From Clostridia bacterium (GTDB taxonomy: Bacteria > Bacillota > Clostridia > UMGS1810), in assembly GCA_017397885.1 (NCBI GenBank), contig JAFQHQ010000187.1, positions 1 to 50,993 on the forward strand: 50,993 nt of DNA. The letters are read 5' to 3'. The first letter of the stretch is position 1; each line of letters begins with the position of its first letter. Below, in pieces: positions 34,801 through 42,896 of the stretch. Both the position numbers and the translations under genes were made by a program. The notes below the pieces were generated by a model, which was given only the letters and a program-made list of their open reading frames with translations, did no database searches and was not told the origin of the DNA.

Positions 34801-34946
34801 GAAAGCTGGGTATTAGCCTGACTTTTCTGTTTACCCAAATCTCTACGATAACCAACTCCACTGCTAAAGCCTTGTCCTGCAAAGACATTGCAGACTGCTT
34901 CAACTGCGTCAGTTTGGTATTGTTGTATTTTAAAATTAAACTTCAT
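31824..34946 (-). CDS. res: Type III restriction enzyme, Res subunit
   Basis: The ATG at 34946 has AGGAGG upstream; the longer frame adds a basic stretch lying inside the previous gene. The 1,040-residue protein is a superfamily 2 helicase. Walker A is at ~115 (METGTGKTYVYIK), ILDEPQ is at ~244, YSATHK follows, and motif VI is near 578 (QEVGRGLRLCVS). The C-terminal endonuclease domain is of PD-(D/E)xK type, with PDWAIAF near 970 and FIAETKGT near 988. With Mod it cleaves DNA away from the recognition site after ATP-driven communication. The overlap with the preceding membrane-protein gene is 11 bases. Confidence 0.95.
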   Translation of the reverse strand: MKFNFKIQQYQTDAVEAVCNVFAGQGFSSGVGYRRDLGKQKSQANTQLSLNLADEFGEELDLTNDSGFKNEDLYLSDDLLLKNIHKIQNMNNIKLSPALVKDLGRCNLDVEMETGTGKTYVYIKTMFELNKRYGWSKFIVVVPSIAIREGVAKTFEITADHFMEHYGKKARFFIYNSSNLNQIDNFSASSGINVMIINTQAFASSLKEDGKSKEARIIYSKRDEFQSRRPIDVIKANRPIIILDEPQKMGGDVTQKALKNFNPLFTLNYSATHKKQNNLIYVLDALDAFNKKLVKKIQVKGFEVKNFRGTDKYLFLESIVLSSKKPPMAKIELEIRYNKSINRETRILGVGDNLYYVSQEMEQYKDGYTITDINPLTNTVTFTNGETISTGDVVGDISEKDMRRIQIRETILSHFEKEESLFNMGIKSLSLFFIDEVAKYRDYDENGDSVLGEYAKVFEQEYIKVLNEYISLIDTPYQKYLKDNCYDASKVHNGYFSIDKKTGRSIDSQLKRGSEFSDDISAYELILKQKERLLSFDEPTRFIFSHSALREGWDNPNVFQICTLKHSDSQTAKRQEVGRGLRLCVSQSGNRMDSEALGERVHDINMLTVIASESYKSFVSDLQSDIKTVLYDRPTVATSEYFKGKYIKVDNVPTLIDDKTANSIEFYLIQNGYVDQDRKITDKYRMDVEAQTVAPLPSELQPMTEGVQALIQAIYDDSILAKMFEDGHETKVKDNPLNDNFYKKEFKALWEKINKKYAYTAHFDSEELIKKATDYINEKLVVSQLQYTTTIGQQKAEMNEYEVDRGDSFKTSKTRTRTLEHTEASSIKYDLVGKIAEGTTLTRRTTVAILQGLRQDKLLMFRYNPEEFISKVIKLIKEQKATMIVSDISYNQVEGSYDSAIFTAQKTGNDFSKAFKATKHIQDFVFTDGTAEQSIERKFVEDLDNAEEVCVYAKLPKGFHIPTPVGNYSPDWAIAFNEGAVKHIYFIAETKGTMESLNLRPIEQAKIACAKKLFNEISTDKVRYHDVDSYQSLLNIMNSL

Positions 34947-35577
34947 TAAGTTTTTCCTCCTGTTGACTTGCTTCCTGTGCAATCTCTTTTTCTGCTTGTT
35001 CGTGGAGTTTATCAAATCTTTTTTTGAAAGTTTTGATTAACAAGTCATCCAAAACAAAGAAATCAAAGAAGACTATTGCAAGAGAGAAGATATTTATCCA
35101 CGCAAAATTCACATTCAAAGTAAATAATCCTACAAGAGAAAGCAAACACCAAATTAAGCTTAACATTGCTACTATATTAAACAATTTTGTGAAAAAATCA
35201 ATGGTTGAAAAATATTTACATAAGAAGCTCATTTCTTTCATTGAAATTAAAGAGTTGTTGTGTAATTCTTCAAACTTTTTATACAAATTTATTTTCTCGT
35301 TGCCTTCTGCTTTTTCAATTTGCTCGCTCATTTTATTTACTTCTTTTGCTTTTTGGTCTACAATTTTTTCTTGGCTTATCATTTTTTTGAAAACTTCATC
35401 ACGAGCATATTTATTAGCCTTCACAAATATTATACTTAATGACAATGAAAACATCGGTATAGATAAGCTGTTAATGGCATTTACAAAATTTGCTTCTTGG
35501 TTGAATATTGATACAATACCAACGATGAGAAGAAATAGAAAAAAACCATATTTCAATATATTTATTTGCTCTCTCAT
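34936..35577 (-). CDS. Four-TM coiled-coil membrane protein inside the type III R-M operon
   Basis: The 213-residue protein has two N-terminal helices (residues ~11-27 and ~36-54). A charged coiled-coil spans ~56-118 (KKMISQEKIVDQKAKEVNKM). Two more helices lie at ~126-150 and ~157-175, and the tail is charged (KTFKKRFDKLHEQAEKEIAQ). Its start overlaps the mod stop as TAATG and its end overlaps res, so it belongs to the system and was not inserted by chance. The paired-helix plus coiled-coil build recalls SLATT-type two-TM effectors, which accompany SLOG domains elsewhere; the operon's first helicase ends in a SLOG domain. No sequence signature confirms this. Confidence 0.7.
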   Translation of the reverse strand: MREQINILKYGFFLFLLIVGIVSIFNQEANFVNAINSLSIPMFSLSLSIIFVKANKYARDEVFKKMISQEKIVDQKAKEVNKMSEQIEKAEGNEKINLYKKFEELHNNSLISMKEMSFLCKYFSTIDFFTKLFNIVAMLSLIWCLLSLVGLFTLNVNFAWINIFSLAIVFFDFFVLDDLLIKTFKKRFDKLHEQAEKEIAQEASQQEEKLNEV

Positions 35578-37655
35578 TACAGCACCTTCCTTACAGTATC
35601 GGGGCTGTATGTAGCGAATATCTGCTCAAAGTTAGTAGCAACATTGTCATTAGCCATTGAGGAATCACGCATTACAAAATAGTATGGTTTTTTCTTTGCT
35701 ATTTCAGTTATCAATTCTTCTGTAATCTCTTTATCAAAACAAGCAATCAAGAAATTATCAGCTACATCAAAATATGTGTAATTTCTCATTCCTAATTTCT
35801 CATTTCTAATTTGAATTTTGCTACTAAGCAAAATTCCGAGGTCGAGCATAACCTGGAACAACAAATCTTCTGGAGTTCTGTCCTCTTTAATGTTATCTTC
35901 AAGTGAATCAAGCAAAGAAAGTTCAAACTCAGAGGGGTTATAGTAAATATCCTTCATGTTGCTGCTGTCGCATTTAAGAACCCTGAAACCAATGTCAAGG
36001 TTACCGCTAATATCTACCCTTTTAAAGGCATCTTTTGTTCGTTCTATTGCATCGGAACCATGTTTTGCTATGTCTACAAACAGTTCCACGTCTTTTGCTG
36101 TTTCTAACAATGGAACATCTTTACGTTTATCGTTCTCTTCCTGTAGCTTTTTTCCTGCTCTACGAATACGTTCTTTTCCGATTTCACAGATAGTTTTATA
36201 GCCGGCTTTAAAAGCTTCAGATTTTTTATCCGTTTTTTCGGGTAATTGTATCATTACAAATTTAATATTTTTATTTTCCTGCATATTTAGCTTTAATACT
36301 GCGTGTGCAGTAGTAGCTGAACCTGAGAAGAAATCAAGTATTACATCATTATCTTCTAATGCAATCATCTTCATTATCTGTGTTATAAGGAAGGTTGGTT
36401 TTGAATAATCAAATACGCCACTTTTCTCAAAAAGAGTTTTGATTTCTACAGCTCCGTTTTGATAATTAATTTCGCTTTCATCCCAAATCGATTTTGCCTT
36501 AGTGCGACGTTTGCCGTCTCTTTCTAAATAATCTTTTTGATATACATCCCATACCAAACAGCCGTCACGTGTAACAGTCTTACCAACAAGCAAAGATGCT
36601 TCACTTATTACTTTTTCAACGCTCCATCTCCAGGTTCCATCTTCCGATGTTGTTGGTTGAATGGGATACACTTCTTCTGTGTAATATCCATCACACTTCG
36701 TTGAAACAGCGCCTGTGTCTTTGTTAATGTACAGCGGATAATATAATTTGGGTCTGTCACTTCTTCTCCAAAACCCGCCTCTCATTCTTAAGCCTAAAAG
36801 TCTATATGCGCCTTTTTCATCACTATATTTGTATTCGGATTCCATATCTGAAGACAATTCATGTCCGATTATTTCAGCCTCATATCTGTTTTTTGAATAC
36901 AATAAAAGATATTCGTGCAAGCTTGCTATTTCGGAAGTAGACATAGACCCTCTTGGATTACTTTTTATAACAAAGGTGCCTATATGATTAACTTGTCCAT
37001 ATATTTCATCACACAGCTTTGTCAAGTTTTCAAGTTCATGTTCATCAATGCTTATTGCAATAACGCCATTCTCCGCCAAAAAATCCTTTGCTATTTTTAA
37101 CCGTGGGTAAATCATATTAAGCCAATCTGTATGAAACCTACCATTACTATCTATATTTTTCACGAGCCTATTACCAGCATCATCAAATTGACCACTGTTT
37201 GTAATGTAGGTTTCTGCACTTTGAGCAAAGTCATCTTCATACACAAAATCATTACCCGTATTATATGGTGGGTCTATGTAAATTAGTTTGATTTTGCCAA
37301 GATATGTTTCCTGTAAAAGTTTTAATACTTCAAGGTTGTCGCCTTCAATATAGAGGTTTTCTGTAGTATCGAAGTTAACACTTTCTTCTCGGCAGGGGCG
37401 AAGAGTCTTGCTTATTGGCGAATATGCTAATGCTGCTGCTTTTCTCTTATCAGGCCATGTAAACTGATATCTCTCGTCTTTGCCTTCTACAACAGTTGTA
37501 GAGATTTCCTGCATAAGTATATCTTTGTCTATGGCTCTTACAACTTCTCCGAATTCGTCAATAGTTTCAGTTACTGCATTCGGGAAGAGTGCTGCTAACT
37601 TCTTAAAGTTCTCGTCTGCTTTGTTGGGTGTGTGCATCTTTAATTTATCACTCAT
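35577..37655 (-). CDS. mod: Type III DNA methyltransferase, Mod subunit
   Basis: The 692-residue protein is a beta-class amino-methyltransferase of usual Mod length. The catalytic motif IV is IDPPYNTGNDFVYEDDF near residue 130. Motif I (SAM binding) is DFFSGSATTAHAVLKLN near 442, after the catalytic motif. The target-recognition region lies between them. It methylates adenine on one strand of an asymmetric site, and it guides Res. GGAGG precedes the ATG, which overlaps the previous stop as ATGA. Its stop overlaps the membrane-protein start. Confidence 0.95.
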   Translation of the reverse strand: MSDKLKMHTPNKADENFKKLAALFPNAVTETIDEFGEVVRAIDKDILMQEISTTVVEGKDERYQFTWPDKRKAAALAYSPISKTLRPCREESVNFDTTENLYIEGDNLEVLKLLQETYLGKIKLIYIDPPYNTGNDFVYEDDFAQSAETYITNSGQFDDAGNRLVKNIDSNGRFHTDWLNMIYPRLKIAKDFLAENGVIAISIDEHELENLTKLCDEIYGQVNHIGTFVIKSNPRGSMSTSEIASLHEYLLLYSKNRYEAEIIGHELSSDMESEYKYSDEKGAYRLLGLRMRGGFWRRSDRPKLYYPLYINKDTGAVSTKCDGYYTEEVYPIQPTTSEDGTWRWSVEKVISEASLLVGKTVTRDGCLVWDVYQKDYLERDGKRRTKAKSIWDESEINYQNGAVEIKTLFEKSGVFDYSKPTFLITQIMKMIALEDNDVILDFFSGSATTAHAVLKLNMQENKNIKFVMIQLPEKTDKKSEAFKAGYKTICEIGKERIRRAGKKLQEENDKRKDVPLLETAKDVELFVDIAKHGSDAIERTKDAFKRVDISGNLDIGFRVLKCDSSNMKDIYYNPSEFELSLLDSLEDNIKEDRTPEDLLFQVMLDLGILLSSKIQIRNEKLGMRNYTYFDVADNFLIACFDKEITEELITEIAKKKPYYFVMRDSSMANDNVATNFEQIFATYSPDTVRKVL

Positions 37656-38308
37656 TTTGATTTTCCTCCAATTTTCTCGGGTTGAGTAATTACTTCATCT
37701 ACATTTTGGACAAGTGTAACTCCAACTGAATCTTTTTTTATTCTTAATGTTTCTGTTTGTATATATTTAGTATCAGAAACTATATCTCCATAGGTAAATG
37801 TAAGTGTGTACGGGGTTTCTGAATCACTTTCGTTGGCTTGTAAAATTAAAATCCAACGCTGTTCTCTGTTTGTCGTTAAACAAAATGGTGGCAATAGTTC
37901 TTCGTTGTTTAATTTTACACTTAACAATGTGGCTGTATTACCACCGCCATTTAAGAATGTGTAATTTACAATACATTGATTCTGATTGAATTGATAATTT
38001 TCGTTTTTTAATGATGGCGGAATAATTTTACTTGTTCCGAATTTTGCACCATTCTTATGAACATATAAGATATCATTTTCAATTAATTCATTAAATCTTT
38101 TCTTGTTACTTATCAACTCATTGTTTGTTGTAAGCCAAGGTTTAGCTTCAATAATCTTTTCTCTTATTTCTTTTGCCTTTTCATATTTTATTGTTGCAAT
38201 TACAGCTATAATTGTTGCTGCTGCTCCAAGTAACTCGCCTATAAAAGATAGCCATCCATCTGGACTTATAGCTGGCTTGCAAAGACAATTTAGCATTTCA
38301 CATATCAT
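37652..38308 (-). CDS. Single-TM protein of the R-M island, unknown function
   Basis: The 218-residue protein has a Cys-containing head (MICEMLNCLCKPAISPDG), one transmembrane helix (WLSFIGELLGAAATIIAVIA, residues ~19-38) and a short helix (YEKAKEIREKIIEAKPWL). The C-terminal domain is beta-rich, with NENYQFNQNQCIVNYTFLN and ETPYTLTFTYGDIV. GGAG precedes the ATG, and both ends overlap their neighbours by four bases (ATGA). No family is recognised. A membrane-anchored beta domain in an R-M operon is unusual. Confidence 0.65.
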   Translation of the reverse strand: MICEMLNCLCKPAISPDGWLSFIGELLGAAATIIAVIATIKYEKAKEIREKIIEAKPWLTTNNELISNKKRFNELIENDILYVHKNGAKFGTSKIIPPSLKNENYQFNQNQCIVNYTFLNGGGNTATLLSVKLNNEELLPPFCLTTNREQRWILILQANESDSETPYTLTFTYGDIVSDTKYIQTETLRIKKDSVGVTLVQNVDEVITQPEKIGGKSK

Positions 38309-38928
38309 ATATTATTCTCCAATTCTTTCTTTAGTTTGTTTACCTGTTGTACCAACTCAAATTTCTTTTTAGGTTGTTTTTCGTTTCTGGCTTGTCTTTT
38401 AAGACGCACAATTTCTTTTTCAAGCTTTTGTCTTTCATCATCTCTAATAATATTTTCGGTAAGGGATAATTCCTCATTCCACATTTCTGATTTCTCATTG
38501 TCAAAAGCTATGCTTTTGACTAAGTTTTCCCAGATGGCATCCAAATCCAAGCCTTTTAAGGTAATCTTTGTATTGTCTTTTGGTAACCACTCTGTATGTA
38601 TCAGCTTTGTGTGGTATATTGCAAGCTGTATTTCGTTCTCAAATTCAAGTATAAAGAGAATGTTTTGTGGTATGAGCTTGGATATCATTGCAATATTTCT
38701 TTCGTCATACTTTTTATTTTTAAGAAGCACATTAACAACAAAAAATGCTTTTATGTTTTCGCCTGCTGCAATGTTAATAGTAGAGGGTAATATCTCATTT
38801 ACTATCACAAGTTTCGATATGTCTGAGTCAATACGCTCTTTTTGCGCATTATTCATTTGAAATTTAGTATATATAGCACTTTTGGGAAGTTGCTTTTTTA
38901 CTTCTGTCTGTTGGGGTAATCCAAGCAT
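38305..38928 (-). CDS. DUF4391-domain protein
   Basis: The ATG at 38928 (MLGLPQQTEVKKQLPKSAIY) has an AGGAG nearby; the longer frame overlaps the previous gene. The 207-residue protein matches DUF4391: LPKSAIYTKF, IVNEILPSTINIAAGENIKAF, SKLIPQNILFILEFENEIQLA, and a C-terminal coiled-coil rich in Lys and Glu. The family recurs beside SNF2 helicases and type III-like methyltransferases, and its role is unknown; it may be an adaptor between helicase and Mod/Res. Confidence 0.82.
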   Translation of the reverse strand: MLGLPQQTEVKKQLPKSAIYTKFQMNNAQKERIDSDISKLVIVNEILPSTINIAAGENIKAFFVVNVLLKNKKYDERNIAMISKLIPQNILFILEFENEIQLAIYHTKLIHTEWLPKDNTKITLKGLDLDAIWENLVKSIAFDNEKSEMWNEELSLTENIIRDDERQKLEKEIVRLKRQARNEKQPKKKFELVQQVNKLKKELENNI

Positions 38929-38947
38929 TCTGGAGGCTCCTTTCGTA

Positions 38948-39220
38948 TTAGTCGTACCAGAAGCAGTCATCGTCTCCTTTTTTAGGTTTATTGGATGAGG
39001 CTTTCTGATTTTGTTTTTGTCTAATTTTGAATTCTTCTTCAGAAATCATTTTGTATTTAGTACAATGCGCACTACCAATGCATTTGCCTGACCTGTATGT
39101 ACAGTAATCAGAATTGTATTCGTAGTATTCGCATCTGCCTTTGTATCGTCTGTCGTCGCCCTCTTTTCGATGAACTCTTTCTGCATGCCAAGGGCTTCCT
39201 GTCATTCTGTTAACTCCCAT
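38948..39220 (-). CDS. Small Cys-rich protein of the R-M island
   Basis: The 90-residue protein is hydrophilic with a compact cysteine region (GRCEYYEYNSDYCTY, GKCIGSAHCTKYK) that could bind one zinc or form a knuckle. A basic Gln/Lys-rich tail ending DDDCFWYD follows. It lies 16 bases after the SNF2-helicase stop and 20 bases before the DUF4391 start. A nucleic-acid-binding accessory is plausible; no family recognised. Confidence 0.6.
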   Translation of the reverse strand: MGVNRMTGSPWHAERVHRKEGDDRRYKGRCEYYEYNSDYCTYRSGKCIGSAHCTKYKMISEEEFKIRQKQNQKASSNKPKKGDDDCFWYD

Positions 39221-39235
39221 AACAATCCTTCTTTC

Positions 39236-42200
39236 TTAATACTCAACAACTCGTACAAGATTGCCTTCTGCTTTAGCACATTCTATGATGTTCTTTGCTC
39301 CTGCTGATTCACCATTCCAGAATACAATAACACCATTAGATTCTTTTACCATTTCTGCATTCCTGATAGGACCTGCACCTCTTCCGAAGCGTCCCCAATT
39401 AGCTGGGTGTCTTTCTATCTTTAAACCATGCTTTTCAGCGTATTTCTCACCGAATTTATCAGCCCCATTTGCAGTTCCACTAACTATGGTAATATTGTAA
39501 TCTGCTTTAAGTTCAGCTACTACTTCGTCAAGGGTAGTTGATAGAAGATTATAGTCATTAAAATCTCGGCTGCCTGCAATAACTAACTTGAATGGTTTCT
39601 TATTCTTTAGTTCTTCTGAATCTTTAACTACTAAGAAGCAGATAAGCTCGAAGTCGTCAAGTCCCTTAATTTCTGTTGTTGCAAAGCTGACTTGTTCTCC
39701 TGTAAGGAAGCTGTCTATATCGCTTTCTTCTTTAACATCAATGATTGAGTTAATAGCTTGTCCTAAGAGAGAAGACATTTCACTCATGTTGCGCCCATCT
39801 TTAGTTTCTTTATTAAATGGTTTGTATAATTCAGGAATAGGTTCTAATTTACCTCTGCATATGTATCTCATTCTGTCAAGCATTGCTTTAGGCGAGAGAT
39901 GGTCGCAAATTATCTTTCCATCGTTAGTTATATAAACCATATAGAATGGATGAAGTCTGTTCTGGTTATCTATGTTCACACTATCAGAGCGATTCTTCAA
40001 AACAAAGATAACGCCTGCTGGTGCATCCTCAGTTGATTGTGCTACTGCATGAAGTCCGAAAGGTGTCTTGTCAAGGTCAGGATGGTCTTTAACATATTCT
40101 AATAAATCAAGTCTGAATTCGTTAAGGCCTAAATCCATAATAGATATACCAGTTGACATTTCTTCAATATCTACAACTTCTTCCTGAAGACGTTTAAGCT
40201 GTGCTTTTCTGTATTCAAGGTCGCCTTTTTCTTCAGGGCTTAATAAGTTGTCGTCACCTGTAGATGTCATAACAGAAATTTTCATTCTTGTTTCTACTTT
40301 GGCTTTTAAGTCTATGTACTCATCAAGGGTAACATCAGGCCAGAAGTTAACAAGCTGGATGTAATCATTCTTACTTCCAATTCTGTCAATTCGTCCGAAT
40401 CGCTGAATAATTCTTACAGGGTTCCAGTGAATATCATAGTTAATAAGGTAGTCGCAGTCCTGTAAGTTCTGACCTTCTGATATACAGTCCGTAGCAATAA
40501 GAATATCAATATCTTCTTTTGGTATTGTATCAAATAAATCTCTGCCTTTTGATTTTGGTGAGAAGCATGTAAGAACAGTGTTTAAATCGCCTTTTAATTT
40601 TGGTACTGTACTTTTCCCATCAACAGAGCCTGTTACAATAGCTGAATTTAATCCAAAATTGTTCTTTACATAAACACTTACATTATCATAAAGGTATTCT
40701 GCTGTGTCGGCAAAAGCAGTAAATATAATTATTTTTTTATTGGCTTCGTTGATTGGGTTTTCTATCTTATCCTTAATAACATTAAACAGTTCTTGCAGTT
40801 TGCTGTCATGTTCTGGGGTAATATCACCAACCATAAGGGTAAGAAGCTCTAATACTTCATAATCTTTTTTGAGCGTTTTGCTCCAAGAAACATAGTCCAT
40901 ATCGGCAAGATCTATTTTAATCTTCTTGCCAAATGAGAATATATCTTCACTCTGGTCATCGCTGTCAAATTCATTATCTGAAACTTCTGTTAAGTCAAGC
41001 TGAACAGAAGAGTGTTTGTCATATTCTTCTATAGTATCTAATGTTTCTTTTATTAAATCCTTAATTCTAATCAAGGTCAGGTTAAAGGAATGAACAGAGC
41101 TTTCCATTCGCTTCATAAGGTTAATTGCAGTAAGTCTGCGGATACCTTGTTCACGACCTGCTTGTGTCAAGCTCGAATCATCTCCGAACAATTCTGAATA
41201 CTTATCCATCCTGCTTTCGAGGATAAAGAAAGATGGTGTATAAATAGTAAGAGAAAGCAGCATCAGCTGTTCGAAAATCTCATTGTAACTTATTGCGTCT
41301 TTTAAGTCAGTAAGTTTTGGACTATGTGATACAGGCTGTAATCTTGTTGGAAATCTACCAACATCCGATGTGTCATAATACTTTTCTATATGTTTTCTTG
41401 AACGGGCGATTGTAACGGAATCAAGCACCTCAAAAAAATCAAAATCAAGCATCTTAAGAAGTTTCTCGGTTGTTCTGTCTACCGGATCCCATTTACACCA
41501 AGTATTAAATGCTCTCTGGGCATTTTTAAATATGTCGTCAATAGATTTTTTTGTGTTGAGTTTATCATCGATTAAGTCTGTATTGCCTTCGTATGCTAAT
41601 GCAAGTTGGTTTTTAAGGTCATTAAATCTGTTATTAACCGGGGTTGCAGAAAGCATCAGGACTTTAGTTTTAACGCCTTTTTTGATTACTTTATTTAAAA
41701 GAGTAAGGTATCTGTTTTGCTTTTCATCATTGTCATCTCCTGATACTTTACCACCGTTTCTGAAGTTGTGGGATTCGTCAATAACAACTAACCCGTAATT
41801 TTCCCAATCAACCATAGATAAATCTTTGCCATTTGAGAGGCCATAATCTCGTCCAAGATCTGTATGGTAAAGAACTGTATATTCAAATCTATCTTCTCGT
41901 AGAGGATTGTTTACATATTTTTCTCTGTATGTATTCCAGTTATTACCTAACTTTTTTGGGCAAAGAACTAAAACGTCCTTGTTTCTGTTTTCATAATACT
42001 TAATCACTGCAAGTGCCGTAAACGTTTTACCAAGACCAACACTATCAGCCAATATACAGCCATTGTATTTTTCAAGCTTATTAATTATGGCGTTTGCTGC
42101 ATCCTTTTGGAAATTATAGAGCAATCCCCATATTTTACTATCTTTATATCCTACAGCTTCATTCGGCAGGAAATCCTCACTGATATCTTCAAGAAATTCA

Positions 42201-42844
42201 TTAAATATATTATACAGAGTTACAAAGTATATAAAATCAGGTGAATTTTCGCTGTATGCAGTAGTAATGTTTTCAATAACTTCGTCAGTTACTTCCTGAA
42301 GTTTAACCTTATCATTCCAAAGGGTATTAAATAAATCTATATACGCATTTGACATAGGAGCTTCTGTTTTCTGTACCATATTATATGCATTATTTCCACG
42401 TTCGCAACCCAAGTCTACCGTAGTGAAACCATTGATGGGCATATAGCTTTTATCATCAGCATTTATAAATCCCATCATGTTTTCGTTAGTTACATTAGAT
42501 TTAAAAGTAGACTTTTGTATTATCCACTCAGCGCATTCTTTGGCAATAGCTTTTTGGCTAAGCTCGTTGCGAAGTTTAACCTCAAATTCTGTACCATAAA
42601 GGCTTCTTTCGCGATTGAGTCTTGGTATATAAAATTCGCGTTTTTCTTTCTTGGCTTTTTCTGTGGTGAATGTTGGCGAGGTAAATATAAAACGCAACTC
42701 ATCAATACCTTTCAATTCTTCCTTTAATTCCTGAAAGGCATAAATCGAAAAGCATGCTGCTGCAATAGAGAGCTTGCTGCCTTCTTTTAATTCTACTTTT
42801 AAATCATCTCTAAGCGTTTTATTTATATTATCAATTATTTCCAT
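39236..42844 (-). CDS. SNF2-family helicase with PLD-like N-terminus and C-terminal SLOG (DUF2493) domain
   Basis: The ATG at 42844 is chosen over the GTG at 42850 (CGGAG upstream). The 1,202-residue protein has three parts. Residues ~15-165 look like a PLD-nuclease fold (SIAAACFSIYAFQELKEEL, later INGFTTVDLG), but with no HxK motif, so probably non-catalytic. Residues ~250-840 are the SNF2 helicase: ADSVGLGKT near 265, VVIDESHNF near 356, MLSATPVNN, and IIQRFGRIDRIGS near 816. From ~1083 to the end is a DUF2493/YspA-type SLOG domain: LVIAGSRDFNDYNLL, VSGTANGADKFGEKYAEKHG, NWGRFGRGAGPIRNAEMV, and VFWNGESAGAKNII. SLOG domains bind nucleotide ligands. This fusion is not one I know from described type III systems. 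Confidence 0.9.
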   Translation of the reverse strand: MEIIDNINKTLRDDLKVELKEGSKLSIAAACFSIYAFQELKEELKGIDELRFIFTSPTFTTEKAKKEKREFYIPRLNRERSLYGTEFEVKLRNELSQKAIAKECAEWIIQKSTFKSNVTNENMMGFINADDKSYMPINGFTTVDLGCERGNNAYNMVQKTEAPMSNAYIDLFNTLWNDKVKLQEVTDEVIENITTAYSENSPDFIYFVTLYNIFNEFLEDISEDFLPNEAVGYKDSKIWGLLYNFQKDAANAIINKLEKYNGCILADSVGLGKTFTALAVIKYYENRNKDVLVLCPKKLGNNWNTYREKYVNNPLREDRFEYTVLYHTDLGRDYGLSNGKDLSMVDWENYGLVVIDESHNFRNGGKVSGDDNDEKQNRYLTLLNKVIKKGVKTKVLMLSATPVNNRFNDLKNQLALAYEGNTDLIDDKLNTKKSIDDIFKNAQRAFNTWCKWDPVDRTTEKLLKMLDFDFFEVLDSVTIARSRKHIEKYYDTSDVGRFPTRLQPVSHSPKLTDLKDAISYNEIFEQLMLLSLTIYTPSFFILESRMDKYSELFGDDSSLTQAGREQGIRRLTAINLMKRMESSVHSFNLTLIRIKDLIKETLDTIEEYDKHSSVQLDLTEVSDNEFDSDDQSEDIFSFGKKIKIDLADMDYVSWSKTLKKDYEVLELLTLMVGDITPEHDSKLQELFNVIKDKIENPINEANKKIIIFTAFADTAEYLYDNVSVYVKNNFGLNSAIVTGSVDGKSTVPKLKGDLNTVLTCFSPKSKGRDLFDTIPKEDIDILIATDCISEGQNLQDCDYLINYDIHWNPVRIIQRFGRIDRIGSKNDYIQLVNFWPDVTLDEYIDLKAKVETRMKISVMTSTGDDNLLSPEEKGDLEYRKAQLKRLQEEVVDIEEMSTGISIMDLGLNEFRLDLLEYVKDHPDLDKTPFGLHAVAQSTEDAPAGVIFVLKNRSDSVNIDNQNRLHPFYMVYITNDGKIICDHLSPKAMLDRMRYICRGKLEPIPELYKPFNKETKDGRNMSEMSSLLGQAINSIIDVKEESDIDSFLTGEQVSFATTEIKGLDDFELICFLVVKDSEELKNKKPFKLVIAGSRDFNDYNLLSTTLDEVVAELKADYNITIVSGTANGADKFGEKYAEKHGLKIERHPANWGRFGRGAGPIRNAEMVKESNGVIVFWNGESAGAKNIIECAKAEGNLVRVVEY

Positions 42845-42896
42845 ATGCACATCTCCGGAATGTTTATCTTACAAGTTTTAGAATATAATTTCAATT

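Noticed and set aside
35024-35614. 196-residue plus-strand ORF inside the R-M island
   Set aside because: It is antisense to the four-TM coiled-coil gene, whose coupled starts and stops show the minus strand is real.
38948-39220. Treating the 90-residue Cys-rich ORF as noise
   Set aside because: Rejected as noise because it fills the only gap between two island genes on the same strand and has a compact cysteine pattern; it is kept as a gene with moderate confidence.
39236-42844. DISARM (drmD-type) assignment for the SNF2/PLD protein
   Set aside because: No drmA, drmB or stand-alone drmC gene is present, and the methyltransferase is of Mod type with a Res partner.
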